A DNA stretch of 64,000 bases, taken from positions 59,780,851 to 59,844,850 of the forward strand of contig NW_026262582.1 in NCBI RefSeq assembly GCF_021869535.1, in the 5' to 3' direction. Below the pieces are notes generated by a model. It saw nothing but the letters and a program-made list of their open reading frames with translations, made no database searches and had not been told where the DNA came from. The translations under genes were made by a program, and so were the position numbers. The DNA is from Mytilus californianus. Taxonomy: Eukaryota; Mollusca; Bivalvia; Mytilida; Mytilidae. Positions 37,199-49,310 of the stretch are shown piece after piece; positions within the stretch are counted from its first letter, which is position 1; each line of letters starts with the position of its first letter.

Positions 37199-39639
37199 TA
37201 AGTACAGTCGTCTCTTTTATTTTCTAAACGTTCTTTTTTTTATCTTTTATCTTCAACCATGCCATATATTCTAAAGTAATAGATGACAACTCGATTCCAT
37301 TTCCTCTTTCTGTATATTGTTTTTTACAGAATTTGACTCCGTAATAAAAAAAAAAGGGGGGGGGGGGGCTAGATTTAGGAAATTTAGTGAATTCGTGTGA
37401 TGATGCGCGGCTCCGACATTTCATTCCAAATACTAAAGGACAAATGTTGATCGTGAAATTTCAAATAAGCAAAGCATATATCTATATAGTGCAAGCAATA
37501 CTCTTTCAATTTTATTCAATTATATGTATATGTAAACATTTCCTTTTCTACTTTATTGACTTAAAATTATGTTTGTCTAAAGCGCTTGAAATCGTATAGC
37601 GCTTAAGTTTCCGTATCAGTTGGTAACCAATCAAATAACCAAATAATCAGGAACTTTGTTTTTTTTTAATTTGATGTCCAAAGTTTAAAATGATGCACTT
37701 AGACCTGTATATATCTGTTTGTGTAACAATTTAAGAATTCTTCTCGAAGGGCGAAATGTTACCGTACTGTCTAGCATATATGTTAGTCCACACGATAACA
37801 GGTTTAGAAACAAATGCTACTGGTGTTTGTGAGCGATATGTTCAAGTCAACGTGTATGTACTTAATGTTTCTTGCTTGTTTCATTTTCCGACAACTGTTA
37901 TTTTGTATTTTATGCAAGAAAAAGTTTCAACTGAAATCGATATACATCCCATGCAAGTTAAAAAAATATCATAATCTAATTTGACAATTATTTATATTTA
38001 CCAGTATTACATGTATTAGGCACCATAGAAATAATTTCGTTTTTTACTATAATACGTATAATTGTTTTAATAAAGTGATAGAGGAATTGGAGTTACAACG
38101 AAATACATTGTGGCTGCTAATCTTAATCTTTTACACTGCAAACATTCTACTTTTATTTTAGCAATTCCATGATAGTAAAAAGGCTAAATCTGACATGTTG
38201 TCCTGACTTTTACCTACATAATGGAACATGCCAACGTAAGTTGTATTTGTTTTGACAGTTGGTTAGATTTGTTGTGGGGTCTGTTAATATCGTTTGTGTT
38301 ATTTGAAACGTTCAAACCCGCTTTTTGGTTGTTTTAACAATACGCACTTTTGTTCCGGCATACACCATTTCTTTAGCAATAATTACACGACATGCACATT
38401 CTAATGACTTAGCAATTCCCATTCACATAAGGTAGTCCAGAACGAGTAGTGTTTAATAAACTACTTTACTTTTGGGTCAGATCGGACTTAATATAAGATG
38501 TTCAGGAACTGAAATTGATAGCTTACTCAATACTGATGATGCATCTGCATTAAGTTTTTGAGTAACATTTCCATATTTTAGGAAACGACAATATACACTA
38601 GAAAATATGTGAAATATTTAAGTTAATTGAACTAATCAAAACTATACATACATTGGAGCAAACTACAGATTCTAAGGAAAAAGAGCTATACTTTAGTGAT
38701 ACTATTTGTTCAAATATATAAGATACATTATACTATTTCTTTATCATGAGTCTATGATTGTCGTTAATATTGCTCTGAGGTTTTTTTTATCTACAGAAGC
38801 AAGCATACGCGTTATCCTAACCCAAAGAGAGCTCGTCACATGTTTTTTTTTTCTATTAAAACTTATCAATTTGCTTACTCAATTTTGTTATTATATGAAG
38901 CAAAACAATGTTCTATCGCAGTCCGCGTTCAGATAATTTAACTCCTTTTCGATACACAATAGTTGTGTTTCGTTTTAGTGACATGATAAACGCCATATGC
39001 AAGTTTTCGTTTGGATGCATATAGTTTTTCTTTTTCCTTTTACCGTGTTTTTATCCCATTTATTCATGGCATAAATCGGAATACTACTAAAAGTAAAGTT
39101 ATCGAAGCACTATGTTTTAAGTTGATGAATAAATCAGAGCGATTGTATTTATTTTTTTATTTGAATTCGATAGTGAGGTGTTATCCACAAGAAGACGATT
39201 AATTATATTTTGTTGTTTGTTTTTTTTTTCTTGTTACAAATTGCATATTAAATTTTAATCGGCTTAAATAAAATGAACAGTTTATCTTAAACAACTCACC
39301 ATGATAAAAGATTAAAAAAAAATGTTTGTGATTCTTTCACAAACATAAAGTACTGTATTAAATGTGTTCAATGTGAAATTAATAAACAATTTTCTTATAT
39401 CCGGTCTTCTACATTTTCCAGAGCAGTATTAAAAATTAAGGAGGTCGTTGTTCTATGAATGATATGATGATTTATATATGTACAATTATAATGAAAATAT
39501 GAATAATAATAAAGTATTTCAAAAAGAAACATTATTTTTAGTTTAAATTGCAATCCCCGAAATATCAATTTACTATAAACGATCAACTCTTTTTAGAAAC
39601 TTTATTAACAGTAATTAGAGGAAAATCAATTTCATATGC
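37199..39639. other. Non-coding DNA
   Basis: It contains an A10-G13 tract at 37346-37368. I recognise no gene, exon or retroelement before the LINE that begins near 39640. Confidence 0.4.
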
Positions 39640-40756
39640 TTCTTTTAGGAAGAAACAAAAAGATAAAAAAGAACAAAATACTATCAGAAGATATTAAAAA
39701 AGTAGAAGAGCAAATCTTGACAGAAGAAATCTTTACTGAAATTGAAAAAAAAAGAAAACTGATTTAAAAGTATTAAGGCAAGAATAAATGAGGGGGTCCT
39801 ACATCAGATCCAAAATGCAGTGGATAGAAGAAGGAGAAAAACCTTCAAACTTTTTTCTGAATTTAGAAACTAAACATTTTATAAAAAAAACTTTTTCAAA
39901 ATTAGTAAATGAAAGAGGGGACACTGTCAGTGAGTAAGATGAAATATTAAAGGAGGCAAACAATTATTACAAAAGGCTATATACCAAAACAGAAAAGTTG
40001 AATGATGTTAACCCTAATTGTGAAATTCCATATACTCATATTAAAAAACTAAATAATGCCATAAAAGAATCTTTGGAGGGTGATATTACTTATAGTGAAT
40101 TAACAACAGCTTGACAAAGAATGAAAAATGAAAAAAGCCCTGGGTCAGATGGTTTCACCAATGACTTTTTCAAGTTTTTTCTTGATAGATATAGGAACAT
40201 TTGTATTTCGCTCTTTAATTAATGGTTACGAAAAGGGAGAATTATCTATTACTCAAAGACAAGGTATTATAATCTGTATACCAATGGGAGATAAACCAAG
40301 ACAGTTCATGAAAAAAATGGCGACCAATAAGTTTACTCAATACCACATATAAATTAGCGTCAAGCTGCATAGAAGAGCGTATAAAATTAGTTCTACCTCA
40401 AATTATAAACAGTGATCAGACCGGTTTCATTCCTGGTAGGTTTATAGGGGAAAATAATCGTCTTATTTATGATATTTTATTTCATACAGAACTTAATGAT
40501 TTACCAGGACTGCTCCTTCTCATAGATTTTGAAAAGGCTTTTGACTCTGTATCATGGAATTTCATTGAAAACGTTTTAGACTTTTTCAATTTTGGCCCCT
40601 CTATAAAACACTGGATAAGGACCTTTTACAAAAATATAAGTTCTGCAGTTTCTCAAAATTGTTTTTTATCTGAATTTTTTGAAATTCAAAGAGGTTGTCG
40701 ACAAGGGGATCCTTTATCACCTTATATCTTTCTTTTATGTACAGAAATACTTGGAA
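39640..40756 (+). pseudogene. L1/Tx1-type LINE reverse transcriptase, first part
   Basis: It is 5' truncated: it opens inside the linker (WIEEGEKPSNFFLNLETK, near 39820). Reverse transcriptase follows: EKSPGSDGF, INSDQTGFIPGRFIGENN, LLLIDFEKAFDSVSWNF (motif A) and RGCRQGDPLSPYIFLLCTE (motif B), ending ILG exactly where the foldback transposon starts. Stops and frameshifts are present between 39750 and 40320, but the segment 40322-40756 is open. The next codons (ILIRKNTEIKGI) are found 5.24 kb downstream at 45998. Confidence 0.85.
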
Positions 40757-41329
40757 CCCAGCAAACACACGACGTACTCCCAACGTCGGTTAATGGTCGT
40801 CTGAAAGTCATGTCTTGAGTTTACGTCGTACCAACGTTGTGGGAACGTAAAAACCCAACGTTGGATGCAGACGTACTTACGACGTTATAAAATTACGTCG
40901 AATGTACGTAAATTTAGTACCCTGTCAGGACGTAACATTTTATTACGTTGTGACAACGTGCTTATAACTGTCATAATCCGACGTAACATTTTGTTACGTC
41001 GTATCAACATTATAATAACGTAGCCTGAACAAACCCTGTGAATACCAGTGACACATTTAAATCTGGTTTTATGGGACGATTTTTGTGGGTATGAGTCTTC
41101 CTGGATATAACATTCACCTTCACTAGAATATATTCACGTTTTTTTTTATTTTCAAAATATCCCCCTTTTTTCCTGCACAGACATAATTTGCACCAAAATG
41201 TCCAAGAAAATATTACAAATCCAATTTTAATGTTCTCATATATATATTTTGTATGAATATTTATTGTTTAATATATCATTAAAGTTTTGTCATCATTTAT
41301 CGTTTTTTTACGATTGGTTATAAATAGTG

Positions 41330-41474
41330 GAACGTTCAGCAGTACTCGGGTTTTACCGCTGCGTACTATGAAAAGTCTGAGCATGCGCACTTTCACCGCT
41401 TGATTTTTAAAAAATGTGATAACCTAACTTGCAGTGAAATTTAGCTCGATCCAGATTCCAGAACAAAGAAAAAG
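41330..41474 (+). promoter_or_regulatory. Possible promoter / first exon inside the foldback element
   Basis: A locally GC-richer stretch includes gagcatgcgcac (41379-41390), close to an NRF1 site. It ends at a donor-like AAAAAG/GTAATA (41474/41475). With the segments at 42644 and 44702 it could form a three-exon transcript. No start codon in the needed frame is seen, so the product may be non-coding. Confidence 0.25.
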
Positions 41475-41904
41475 GTAATATAATAATTGCACATTACGCC
41501 AAAAAGGTTCTCCATGATAAAAACTAGTATGATTGAAGAAAATAAAACATTTGTTGCCGTGTTGGGCGCCTCTTTCAATTCTGTTGTCCGTGACCGTGTT
41601 GAAATATGATACTTCTTATTTTACTGTCAATATATTGCACTGATACAAGATATTTTAGCCAAAATTTGTGTTATTTGAATCCATTTTTCAAAATGCTCGA
41701 TTAACTTGTGTTGTTTTTTAAGATATATGAAATTAACTGTAGAAAGTAAAAAAAAAGGGGGGTGCACAGGCACTTGTTTTCTATCCATGCCAAGAGCTAC
41801 TATCCCTATATATTAAGGCTGCTAGTGTCTTTTGCACTGTTATTTTTTGATAATGTTGGAAGCATAAAAGTCTTATCTATATCACAAATGCGAAGCTAGA
41901 CATC

Positions 41905-41958
41905 TCGGCATATTACAAACTCGGCCCATTACAAACTCGGCCAGTTACAAACTCAGCC
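41905..41958. repeat. 17-bp tandem repeat, three copies
   Basis: Units of the type ttacaaactcggccca repeat three times with few changes. Confidence 0.7.
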
Positions 41959-41989
41959 TTTTAATGATAATACTACATGTATCACTGGT

Positions 41990-42050
41990 GGTCGTCCTGA
42001 ACATGCATGAAATATTTACCACTGGACGTTAAGCAACCAACAATCAATCA
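41990..42050 (+). repeat. Dispersed repeat fragment
   Basis: The text 'gaacatgcatgaaatattt', 'ccactggacgttaagcaacc' and 'aacaatcaatcaat' belongs to a repeat I associate with bivalve genomes. A weaker relative is near 4120-4165. It looks like the 3' end of a SINE or MITE, with the terminal ATCA repeats. Confidence 0.4.
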
Positions 42051-42102
42051 ATGTATCACTGGGTCTGACATGCATGGGAATAAACAATTGTGCCAATAAC
42101 GA

Positions 42103-42303
42103 CTGTCGTAGATAGGTGTCACAGAAAAATAAAAATACCCTTCATAGACGTCATAATTATTTGGGACAAGATCGTCGTAGATAGGCGTCACAGAAAAAAA
42201 TTAAAATAGCCTTCCAAGACGTCATAATTATTTGGCACTAGGTCGTCGTAGATAGGCGTCACAGAACAAAAATTAAAATAGCCTTCCAAGACGTCATAAT
42301 TAT
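42103..42303. repeat. About 70-bp tandem repeat, three copies
   Basis: Starts at 42103, 42172 and 42243. Each copy holds 'gtcgtagatagg(c/t)gtcacag', an A-rich stretch, then 'gacgtcataattatt'. Copies 2 and 3 are nearly identical. Confidence 0.85.
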
Positions 42304-42643
42304 TGAGACTAGGATCCAGTCGGGAAAAGTTGGGTAAAATTTTCCTGTTTTGAGGGTAAAACCAAGTTTACTGGTGTTAGAAAAACCAGTATATAGGGAC
42401 GTCTTTTTTGCTGTTCAATTTATGGTATGAAATCTAAATGTTTATCAATGACGAGCTGTATTCAACTCTCACTGAATATGTGATCAGAAACAATGTCGTA
42501 ATCAATCATAAAACTTATGAATTTTGGAATGCATGTAAATTTGTTCCTACCTAGTTCTCCCAAAGATTTGTTGGACTGACACTCATGTAAACAGACGGAG
42601 GAATATAGAATATAATTGAATGTATTTATAATTTTTTTTCCAG

Positions 42644-42738
42644 AGTCTTGTATAAAAATCCACAGATCCAATGTGTCTGAGGTTGAGGAATGCATTGCAG
42701 TAACACCAGCTCAAAAAGATGGACCAAGATATAAAAAG
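42644..42738 (+). CDS. Splice-bounded open segment in the foldback element (doubtful)
   Basis: A T-rich acceptor (attttttttccag) and donor AAAAAG/GTAAAC frame 95 bp. In one phase it is open as SCIKIHRSNVSEVEECIAVT, then PAQKDGPRYKK, leaving in phase 0. Joining to the segment at 44702 continues the frame to a stop after 19 more residues. I do not recognise the protein. It may be a captured host exon or part of an element-encoded transcript. Confidence 0.3.
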
Positions 42739-43213
42739 GTAAACATCAGTTGATCAGCTCTTTTTATGCCCTCCTTCACTGAGTGATATAGTTTTACTCT
42801 TGTTCTGTACGTACATGTACATACATTGAACTCAAAATTGGTTTCTGTTCTCTAACTTTAGTTTGCCTGAACGACATGTTATGAAATTTATACACAATGC
42901 TTATTATCATAAAACGCAGAGTTTGAATTTGAAGAGCATCTGTTTTACTGTTCTTTAGTTATCTCCTTTAATTACATCATTTGTGGCTCATAGACACATT
43001 CTTTTATTAATTTTATTTATCAAATTATAATTTGTTGATTTTATAGATTGCGTTCATTGGCATATGATATAAGGTCTTGCTGTATTGCTGTAAATTCTAA
43101 ATGTATTAAGGTAAAATCCTATGAATATCTAAAATCAATTGATAAATAACAATTTTGAGAAACCAAACTTCCTTTTTTAATTTGGATTCATTATTATTTG
43201 TAGAATAACTACT

Positions 43214-44363
43214 GGTTGTTCCAGAAAATACTATGTCCCCCCAGGGAAGGCTCTTTTTTTTTTTTAAATTATGTGGAGGTGGTTGTATTTGAAATACCAA
43301 AATGCAAAGGGAGTGTTGTTCTTATTTATTTTTATATGCCCGTTTACGGGACGTATTATGGTATACCGTCTGTCCGTCCGTCATCAACATTTTGGACATT
43401 AACTCAAAACTGCCTAAACCAATTTGCATAAAACTTTGATGAATTGTTTAATTCTATTGACGTGAGCTCCCTTTCGTTTTTCTATAAATTTTAGATTTTA
43501 CGTGTCCGAGTTATGGGGTTTTATTCATTAAAAAAAGGGGGATTTTCCAGTTTTCGGAAAATAACTCAAGAATGCTTTCACCAACTTGCAAGAAATTGTG
43601 GTGAATTGTTTATATCTATTGACATGAGCTCCCTTTTGATTTTTATAAATTTTAGATTTTACGTTTCTGAGTTACAGGGTTTTATTCATAAAAAAGGAGG
43701 ATTTTCCAGTTTTCGGACAAAACTCACAAATGCTTTCAGCAGTTCTTATGAGACTTTGGTGAATTGTTTATATCTATTGATGTAAGCTCCGTTTAGAATT
43801 TTATAAATTTTACATTTTACATTTCTGAGTTATAGGGTTTTATTCATTAAAAAAGGGGGGATTTTCCAGTTTCAGACAATAACTCAAAAATGCTGTCAGC
43901 AATTCTCATGAAACTTTGGTGAATTGTTTATATCTATTGATGTAAGCTCCCTTTTGATTTTCATAATTTCTAATATGACATTGAGAATTAATTGAACTTT
44001 ATTTGTTTATAGTCTGACAACAGATTTACTAAGTATTGCGCAACAGCACAGTGTATAGCACAACAGCAAGAAATCTTTATATTAATTGAATATAAATTCA
44101 ATTCATATAACCAATTTCAAGTTCTTTGACTACATTTATTCAGAAACCTATAATAAGTCAAATATTTAATTTCAGTCCAAATTCAGACCTGTATCAAGCT
44201 TGAATATTGTGTCCATTTTTGCCCCAACTGTTCAGGGTTATAATTTGGACCTCTGTGGGTGTATCCAGCTGCACACAGCGAAGCAGTTTATTAATTCTGT
44301 CGGTGCTGGGGGTTAAAAAATGGTTGTCCCTGGGGGGCGGACATAGTATTTTCTGGAACAGCC
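43214..44363. mobile_element. Nested inverted-repeat element within the foldback transposon
   Basis: The left end ggttgttccagaaaatacta (from 43214, continuing to tgtccccccaggga) is inverted at 44327-44363, ending tattttctggaacagcc. The arms are about 35 bp with few mismatches. The interior is mainly a tandem array. No target duplication is clear. Confidence 0.7.
43385..43975. repeat. About 160-bp tandem repeat, nearly four copies
   Basis: Each unit carries 'gattttccagtttt', 'aactca', 'tgaattgtttatatctattga', 'gagctccctttt' and 'gagttatagggttttattcat'. The ggattttccag motif recurs at about 43540, 43700 and 43860. The block is preceded by 'cgtttacgggacgtattatg..ccgtctgtccgtccgtc', a repeat lead-in I associate with molluscs. 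Confidence 0.85.
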
Positions 44364-44701
44364 ATAATTTCATTAACACATGTTCAATTTAACAACAAAT
44401 TTATTTTTTAAATAAGAACAAAGGTTAACCAAAAGTTATAAATTATTATATACTGTTGAAATTATGTTAAAACTTCTAACATACATTATCAAAATGTGTA
44501 TAATTGGCAAAGATACAAACATCTCTGACACAGTAACAGCACAACATAATTATGAATCTGCAAGATTTATTATACGACCAGCAATAGAAAAAATATTAAT
44601 TATGTTTACACACAGGATATTTTTTAAGAACTGCTGTAATTCATAAGTTGGGATCAGTTTTTTTTTTTGTATTTTATAATTTATGATTATTTATTTTTCA
44701 G

Positions 44702-44761
44702 AGACCTGAAACCAACACAAGACCAACTGATCAGAGGGCAGAAAACCAAAATTTGGAATGA
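44702..44761 (+). CDS. Splice-bounded terminal segment in the foldback element (doubtful)
   Basis: The acceptor tatttatttttcag precedes RPETNTRPTDQRAENQNLE and a TGA at 44759-44761. The entry phase 0 matches the exit phase of the 42644-42738 segment. No known domain. An alternative frame (DLKPTQDQLIRGQKTK) is longer, and choosing between them is not possible from sequence. Confidence 0.25.
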   Translation, partial: RPETNTRPTDQRAENQNLE

Positions 44762-45239
44762 CATGTATACAACCAACACAAGACTAAAATTTGGAATAAA
44801 AATAAAAAAAATTCAGAAACATATTATTATTTTTTTATTGGTTCATGAAGCCAAGAAAAGAAGTCTTAACTTTTGGATATGTCTATCTCTAGTTGGTCAA
44901 TGGAAAAAAGCAATAGTTAGTTTGATTGTATTTCAGGTATTTTCTTTATTTGGGATATTTTTAGAAGTGTATAAGTTGTGTAGAATATATATTTGTAAAT
45001 TAGACAGTCAGCTTTTGGGCCTTTTTCCAAAGTTTTTTCCTAGCTTGTCATTGTGTAGTGAATACAGCTGAATGAATCTACAGTAAATATTAAGGTATAT
45101 TTGGTAGTTTGTTGTATTTCTAAATAATTCATTAGAAAATGTTTTCCTTCGTTAAAGTGAAATCTACATTCTAGAATTTCCACCATCAAAGTGAAATCTA
45201 TATTCTAGAACACTGAAACCCTAAACTTTCAGAAGTTGC

Positions 45240-45365
45240 AGCATGTACCAAGATGTCATGTTGAAGGCTGTACAGTTACCTATAATTGCTAACATCATCA
45301 ATATTTGAGTTTAGGATAGAGGGTTGTCTCGTTGGCCATCATACAAAATCTCCTTTTTTGAATAG
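45240..45365 (+). repeat. Degenerate retroelement tail
   Basis: 'aaggctgtacagttacctat' and 'gagggttgtctcgttggcca', followed by 'tcatacaaaatctcc', match the end of the family A tail. It is an old insertion in the foldback element. Confidence 0.55.
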
Positions 45366-45995
45366 TATTATGTGTTAAATTTTTTAAAGAAAAGTTGCTT
45401 TTGTTAAATAGAAATGTGTAAAACTTGTACTTCAGTATTGCAAAAGTTAAAAACTAAGACTTTAACCTTAAAGAACTGTGTGAAACATTAATTGGACAAA
45501 ACTACAGGTTTAATGTAAATTATAATGCAAAGTTTGGGGATAACACAGATATTTATACATTAGACATTGAAACCTGGCAAAAAGGTAAAAAAAAAAAAAC
45601 TTTTGTGACTATATTATACACAGCTGGCAGTTTGGAAATAAGAGAGCATATCGACATTGTGTCCACCTTTCCTACATAGACAAATTTACAACTTAAAAAA
45701 CAGGTCAAAAGAATAAAATATAGACCTTTGTTTACTTCTTCAATGGAATTTTATTGCTCCTATCAATCAAATGAGGACAAGGGACATTTACAGTTGTGTT
45801 GCGACGTTGTGACAACGTCTTATGATGGTAATAAATTACGTCACAAATTACGTTGTGCCAACGTTGTGTGGATGGTTGTCAGCACGTGCCTTGGAGTCCA
45901 CAAAATTACGTTGTACCAACGTAATTTTACTACGTTGTCACAACGATAGTATTACGTTGTCACAACGTAATGTCAACGTTGGAGTGTTTACTGGG

Positions 45996-46772
45996 AATAT
46001 TAATTAGAAAAAATACAGAAATAAAGGGAATTAACATAGATGATACCGAATATTTGATCTCTCAATATGCAGATGACACGTCAATTATTCTTGACGGTAC
46101 ACCAGAATCTCTGGATGCATAACTCCGCCTATTAAATAAATATGCTGAAATGTCTGGTCTCCATAAGAACTTGGACAAGACAAAGGTGGTGTGGATAGGG
46201 AAAAATATAGTCAAGACACCATGTGTGTAAAGTGGGAATTGGAATTGGGTTCCAGTAGGTTCACAATACTAGGAATAAACTTTTCGGTCAATTTACAAGA
46301 AATGGAATCTTTGAACTATTATCCTAAAATAAAAGAAATTGAAAATATAATTAATATTTGTCTAAACAAACACTTACTCCAGTGGGAAAGATAACAGTTA
46401 TCAAGACACTAATTATTTCAAAATTAAATCATCTGTTTTTAACATTTCAAGCACCATGCTATATTACTCTTATACAACTTATTCGTACACTATATACATT
46501 TATTTGGGAAAACAAGCCTGACAAAATTAAAAGAGAAATATTATGTCTGGATCATAAATTTTGGGCGCTGAAAATGCTAGATATTGAAGAATATTTTAAA
46601 GGGTTAAAACTAACGTGGGTCCGACGGTTGTTAAAAAACAACACAATACTCAAAAAGCTAGTAGAAAGCACAGAAAATATTAATATTAAAAACGTAGTCT
46701 TATTAGGTCCATCAAACAGATGTAAAAACCCCTTTTGGAAAGAGGTTTTTAAAGCATGGACAGAAATGCAAA
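45996..46772 (+). pseudogene. LINE reverse transcriptase, second part
   Basis: It continues the interrupted LINE as ILIRKNTEIKGINIDDTEYL, then SQYADDTSIILDG (motif C, YADDT at about 46066-46080). The thumb/connection follows: SGLHKNLDKTKVVWIGK and ILGINFSVNLQEMESLNYYP, then NKQTLTPVGKITVIKTLIIS, ENKPDKIKREILCLD and WKEVFKAWTEMQN. A stop after LDA and frameshifts near 46220 and 46370 break it. It is cut at 46773 by a family A tail. Confidence 0.8.
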
Positions 46773-47520
46773 ATCAGTAAATTAAAAGCAAACTAAATAT
46801 TACTGTTATATGCATATACACATTCATGGATTTACAATCTGTCGATACCTGTATCTTGGCATTGCACAAGTCATGTTTTTCTCTGACTGTTTATGACGTC
46901 TTTACACTAAATTCATTGGATGTTGGATGTGTACGGATTGATAATTTAGTCTTAGATGCATGATTTTTTTTATTAGTTGTTAGTGGCTTTGAACTAGCTG
47001 TCAGTAACTGCAAATACTCTCTGATCTGTACTTAGTGTCCTTTTGTTGTTTGGATGTACAAGTACGCGGCCACGTCCACTTGTATTTGTAGTATTTGTAT
47101 TTTTATCCATCTGATGAGTTAAGCCTCTTTCAACTGATTTTTATAGTTTGTTCTTACGTTGTACTGTTACACCACTGTCCCAGGTTAGGGGAGGGTTGGG
47201 ATCCCGCTAACATGTTTAACCCCGCCACATATTGTATGTATGTGCCTGTCCCAAGTCAGGAGCCTGTAATTCAGTGGTTGTCGTTTGTTTACGTGTTACA
47301 TATTTGTTATTCGTTCATTTTTTGTACATAAATTAGGCCGTTAGTTTTCTCGTTTGAATTGTTTTACATTGTCATTTCGAGGCCTTTTAAAGCTGACTGT
47401 GCGGTATGGGCTTTGCTTACTGTTGAAGGCCGTACGGTGACCTATAGTTGTTAATTTCTGTGTCATTTGGTCTCTTGTGGAGAGTTGTCTCATTGGCAAT
47501 CATACCACATCTTCTTTTTT
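46773..47520 (+). mobile_element. 5'-truncated Penelope family A tail inserted in the LINE
   Basis: It is near-identical to 36450-37198, starting 20 bp before the family A stop codon (atcagtaaattaaaagcaaa) and ending 'cataccacatcttctttttt'. The LINE text resumes at 47521 with KHIPKNEEEFLADSLWNN. High identity to the 36.5 kb tail means both insertions are recent compared with the LINE. Confidence 0.85.
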
Positions 47521-47745
47521 ATAAAATAAACATATACCAAAAAATGAAGAAGAATTTTTAGCAGACTCACTTTGGAATAATGAAAATATTAAAATAGGAA
47601 ACACATCTGTTTTCTATAAAGACTGGGCTGATAATGGCATTTTGTTGATAAATGATCTGGTAGATAATGAGGGTAAATTAATGTCTTTTGAGCAATGCAA
47701 TAATATTGATGAAATTAAATCTAACTTTCTAGTTTATAATGGGGT
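47521..47745 (+). pseudogene. LINE, third part
   Basis: The frame is open as LADSLWNNENIKIGNTSVFY, then KDWADNGILLINDLVDNEGK and CNNIDEIKSNFLVYNGV. This is the region between the connection domain and the C-terminal finger of L1/Tx1-type ORF2. It is bounded on both sides by inserted retroelement tails. Confidence 0.75.
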
Positions 47746-48110
47746 TATTTATGTTGTGATGTTACACTATTGTTTCAGAAAAAGAGTGAAGGTTTGGTAC
47801 CATTAAAACGTTTAAATCCGCTGCAATTGTTTGCACCTGTCCTAAGTCAGGAATCTGATTTTCAGTAGTTGTCGTTTTTTGATGTGGTTCATAAGTGTTA
47901 CTCTTTTCTCGTTTTTTATATAGATTAGACCGTTCGTTTTCCCGTTTGAATGGTTTTACACTAGTAATTTTCTGAGCCCTTTATAGCTTGATGTTCGGTG
48001 TGAGCCAAGGCTCCGTGTTGAAGACCGTACTTTGACCTATAATGGTTTACTTTTATAAATTTTGACTTGGATGGAGAGTTGTCTCATTGGCACTCATACC
48101 ACATCTTCTT
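47746..48110 (+). mobile_element. Variant retroelement tail inserted in the LINE
   Basis: The text 'gttgtgatgttacactattg', 'cctgtcctaagtcaggaatc', 'gttttcccgtttgaatggtt' and 'gagttgtctcattggcactc', then 'ataccacatcttctt', is a diverged sister of the family A tail. It separates LINE codons ending LVYNGV from codons starting SAIKSYQNSF. Confidence 0.8.
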
Positions 48111-48846
48111 ATATCTATTATATCAGCAATAAAATCATATCAAAATTCTTTCAAACATAATATCTCTATAGACAGTCTTTATAAAATTCATTGACCAATT
48201 CTACCATATAATATAAAAAAACATTGTTTTTATCAAATAAAGGGTCAAAAGATATGTATAATGTTTTATTAGAAAAAAATAGTCCAAGACTTAACTGTGA
48301 AGATAAATGGTCTCTAAGATTAAATAAAAATTGGATTGGAAAAAAGTGCATAATATGTCTTTTATACACCATAAAAAGATCTGAACTTCATTGGTTCCAA
48401 TACAGAATAGAACACAGAATCATAGGCACAAACGAATTTTTATTCAAAATTAAGATAACACAAACAGATAAATGTACTTTCTGTAATGAAGCTATTGAAG
48501 ATATTGAGCACATAAGTTGGACATGCTATACAATTTCAGAATTATGGATTAAACTTAGTGATTGGATTTATAACCAAACACAAATAATAATTCCATTTAA
48601 TATAGATATTATTTTATTTGGAAATTTTGGAAACAAAGGAAATGATAAGATAAAAACTTTGTAAAACTCCTTACAAAATTCTATATTTATAGAACACAAC
48701 TCTGTGAAAATCAGGTAAATTTTACAGGACTAAAAAATTACCTCAAAGAATCTCTTACACAAGAAAGGAATATATTTTTTAAAAGTAACCCTTTTCATAT
48801 GGCCAATATCTGCTGGGACCCCTGGCTTCCAATATTAGAAGAATAA
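48111..48846 (+). pseudogene. LINE, C-terminal part with zinc-finger motif
   Basis: It reads SKDMYNVLLEKNSPRLNCED, WSLRLNKNWIGKKCIICLLY and FQYRIEHRIIGTNEFLFKIK. The finger CTFCNEAIEDIEHISWTC (CX2CX8HX4C, as in the minus-strand LINE) follows, then a C-terminal ICWDPWLPILEE and stop at 48844-48846. A stop near 48661 and a frameshift near 48200 break the frame. Confidence 0.8.
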
Positions 48847-49310
48847 TTTTTTATTTTAAAATAATAGGTTCTTTGTGTACCTGAATTACTTTCACTTACA
48901 TTTCTTTACCTTATCCACATCACCATCTATCTTATGATTTAATACTGATATATGTTGGTTTATATGTATGATTGATGTTTTGTCTATGTTTATAACTATA
49001 GTTATGTTCCTCTTAGTTATTGCCTGAACGAAAACAATTGAAAAAAAATTCCTTTGCGAGCTGTAATGAATGCTGTAAATAAGACATACTTTTTTTGTAT
49101 TTTGTTTATTTGTTTTTTCTTTTTCCAAAATTCCAAATTACTGTGATTTCTATTTATTTATTTATTTATTTTTCCATTCTCTTATATACTACTAATGGTT
49201 AAAGTGGCCGGGATAAGGTACCAGTATTTGATGTATCCACTAACAAATGTCAAAATTATCAATAAAGTATGATCTACTAAAAAAAAAATAAAAAATAAAA
49301 AAAAATATAC
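48847..49310 (+). mobile_element. LINE 3' UTR and A-rich tail
   Basis: The untranslated part ends in 'atcaataaagtatgatctac' and an A-rich run broken by single Ts (about 49281-49310), with an AATAAA at 49260-49265. It marks the 3' end of the plus-strand LINE, giving a present span of about 9.7 kb including the three insertions. Confidence 0.7.

Larger units (their letters stand above)
40757..45995. mobile_element. Foldback-type DNA transposon (5.24 kb) inserted in the LINE
   Basis: The ends are inverted: CCCAGCAAACAC at 40757-40768 and GTGTTTACTGGG at 45984-45995. Subterminal zones at both ends (about 40757-41030 and 45795-45995) are packed with inverted copies of short motifs such as acgttgtaccaacgtaa and acgttgtcacaacgt. 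Removing the element, with a 2-bp AA overlap, restores the LINE codons CTT GGA ATA TTA ATT, so the borders are well defined. There is no transposase-length frame. Inside are tandem repeats, a nested inverted-repeat element and splice-bounded segments. It is probably non-autonomous; the superfamily is not identified. Confidence 0.85.
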
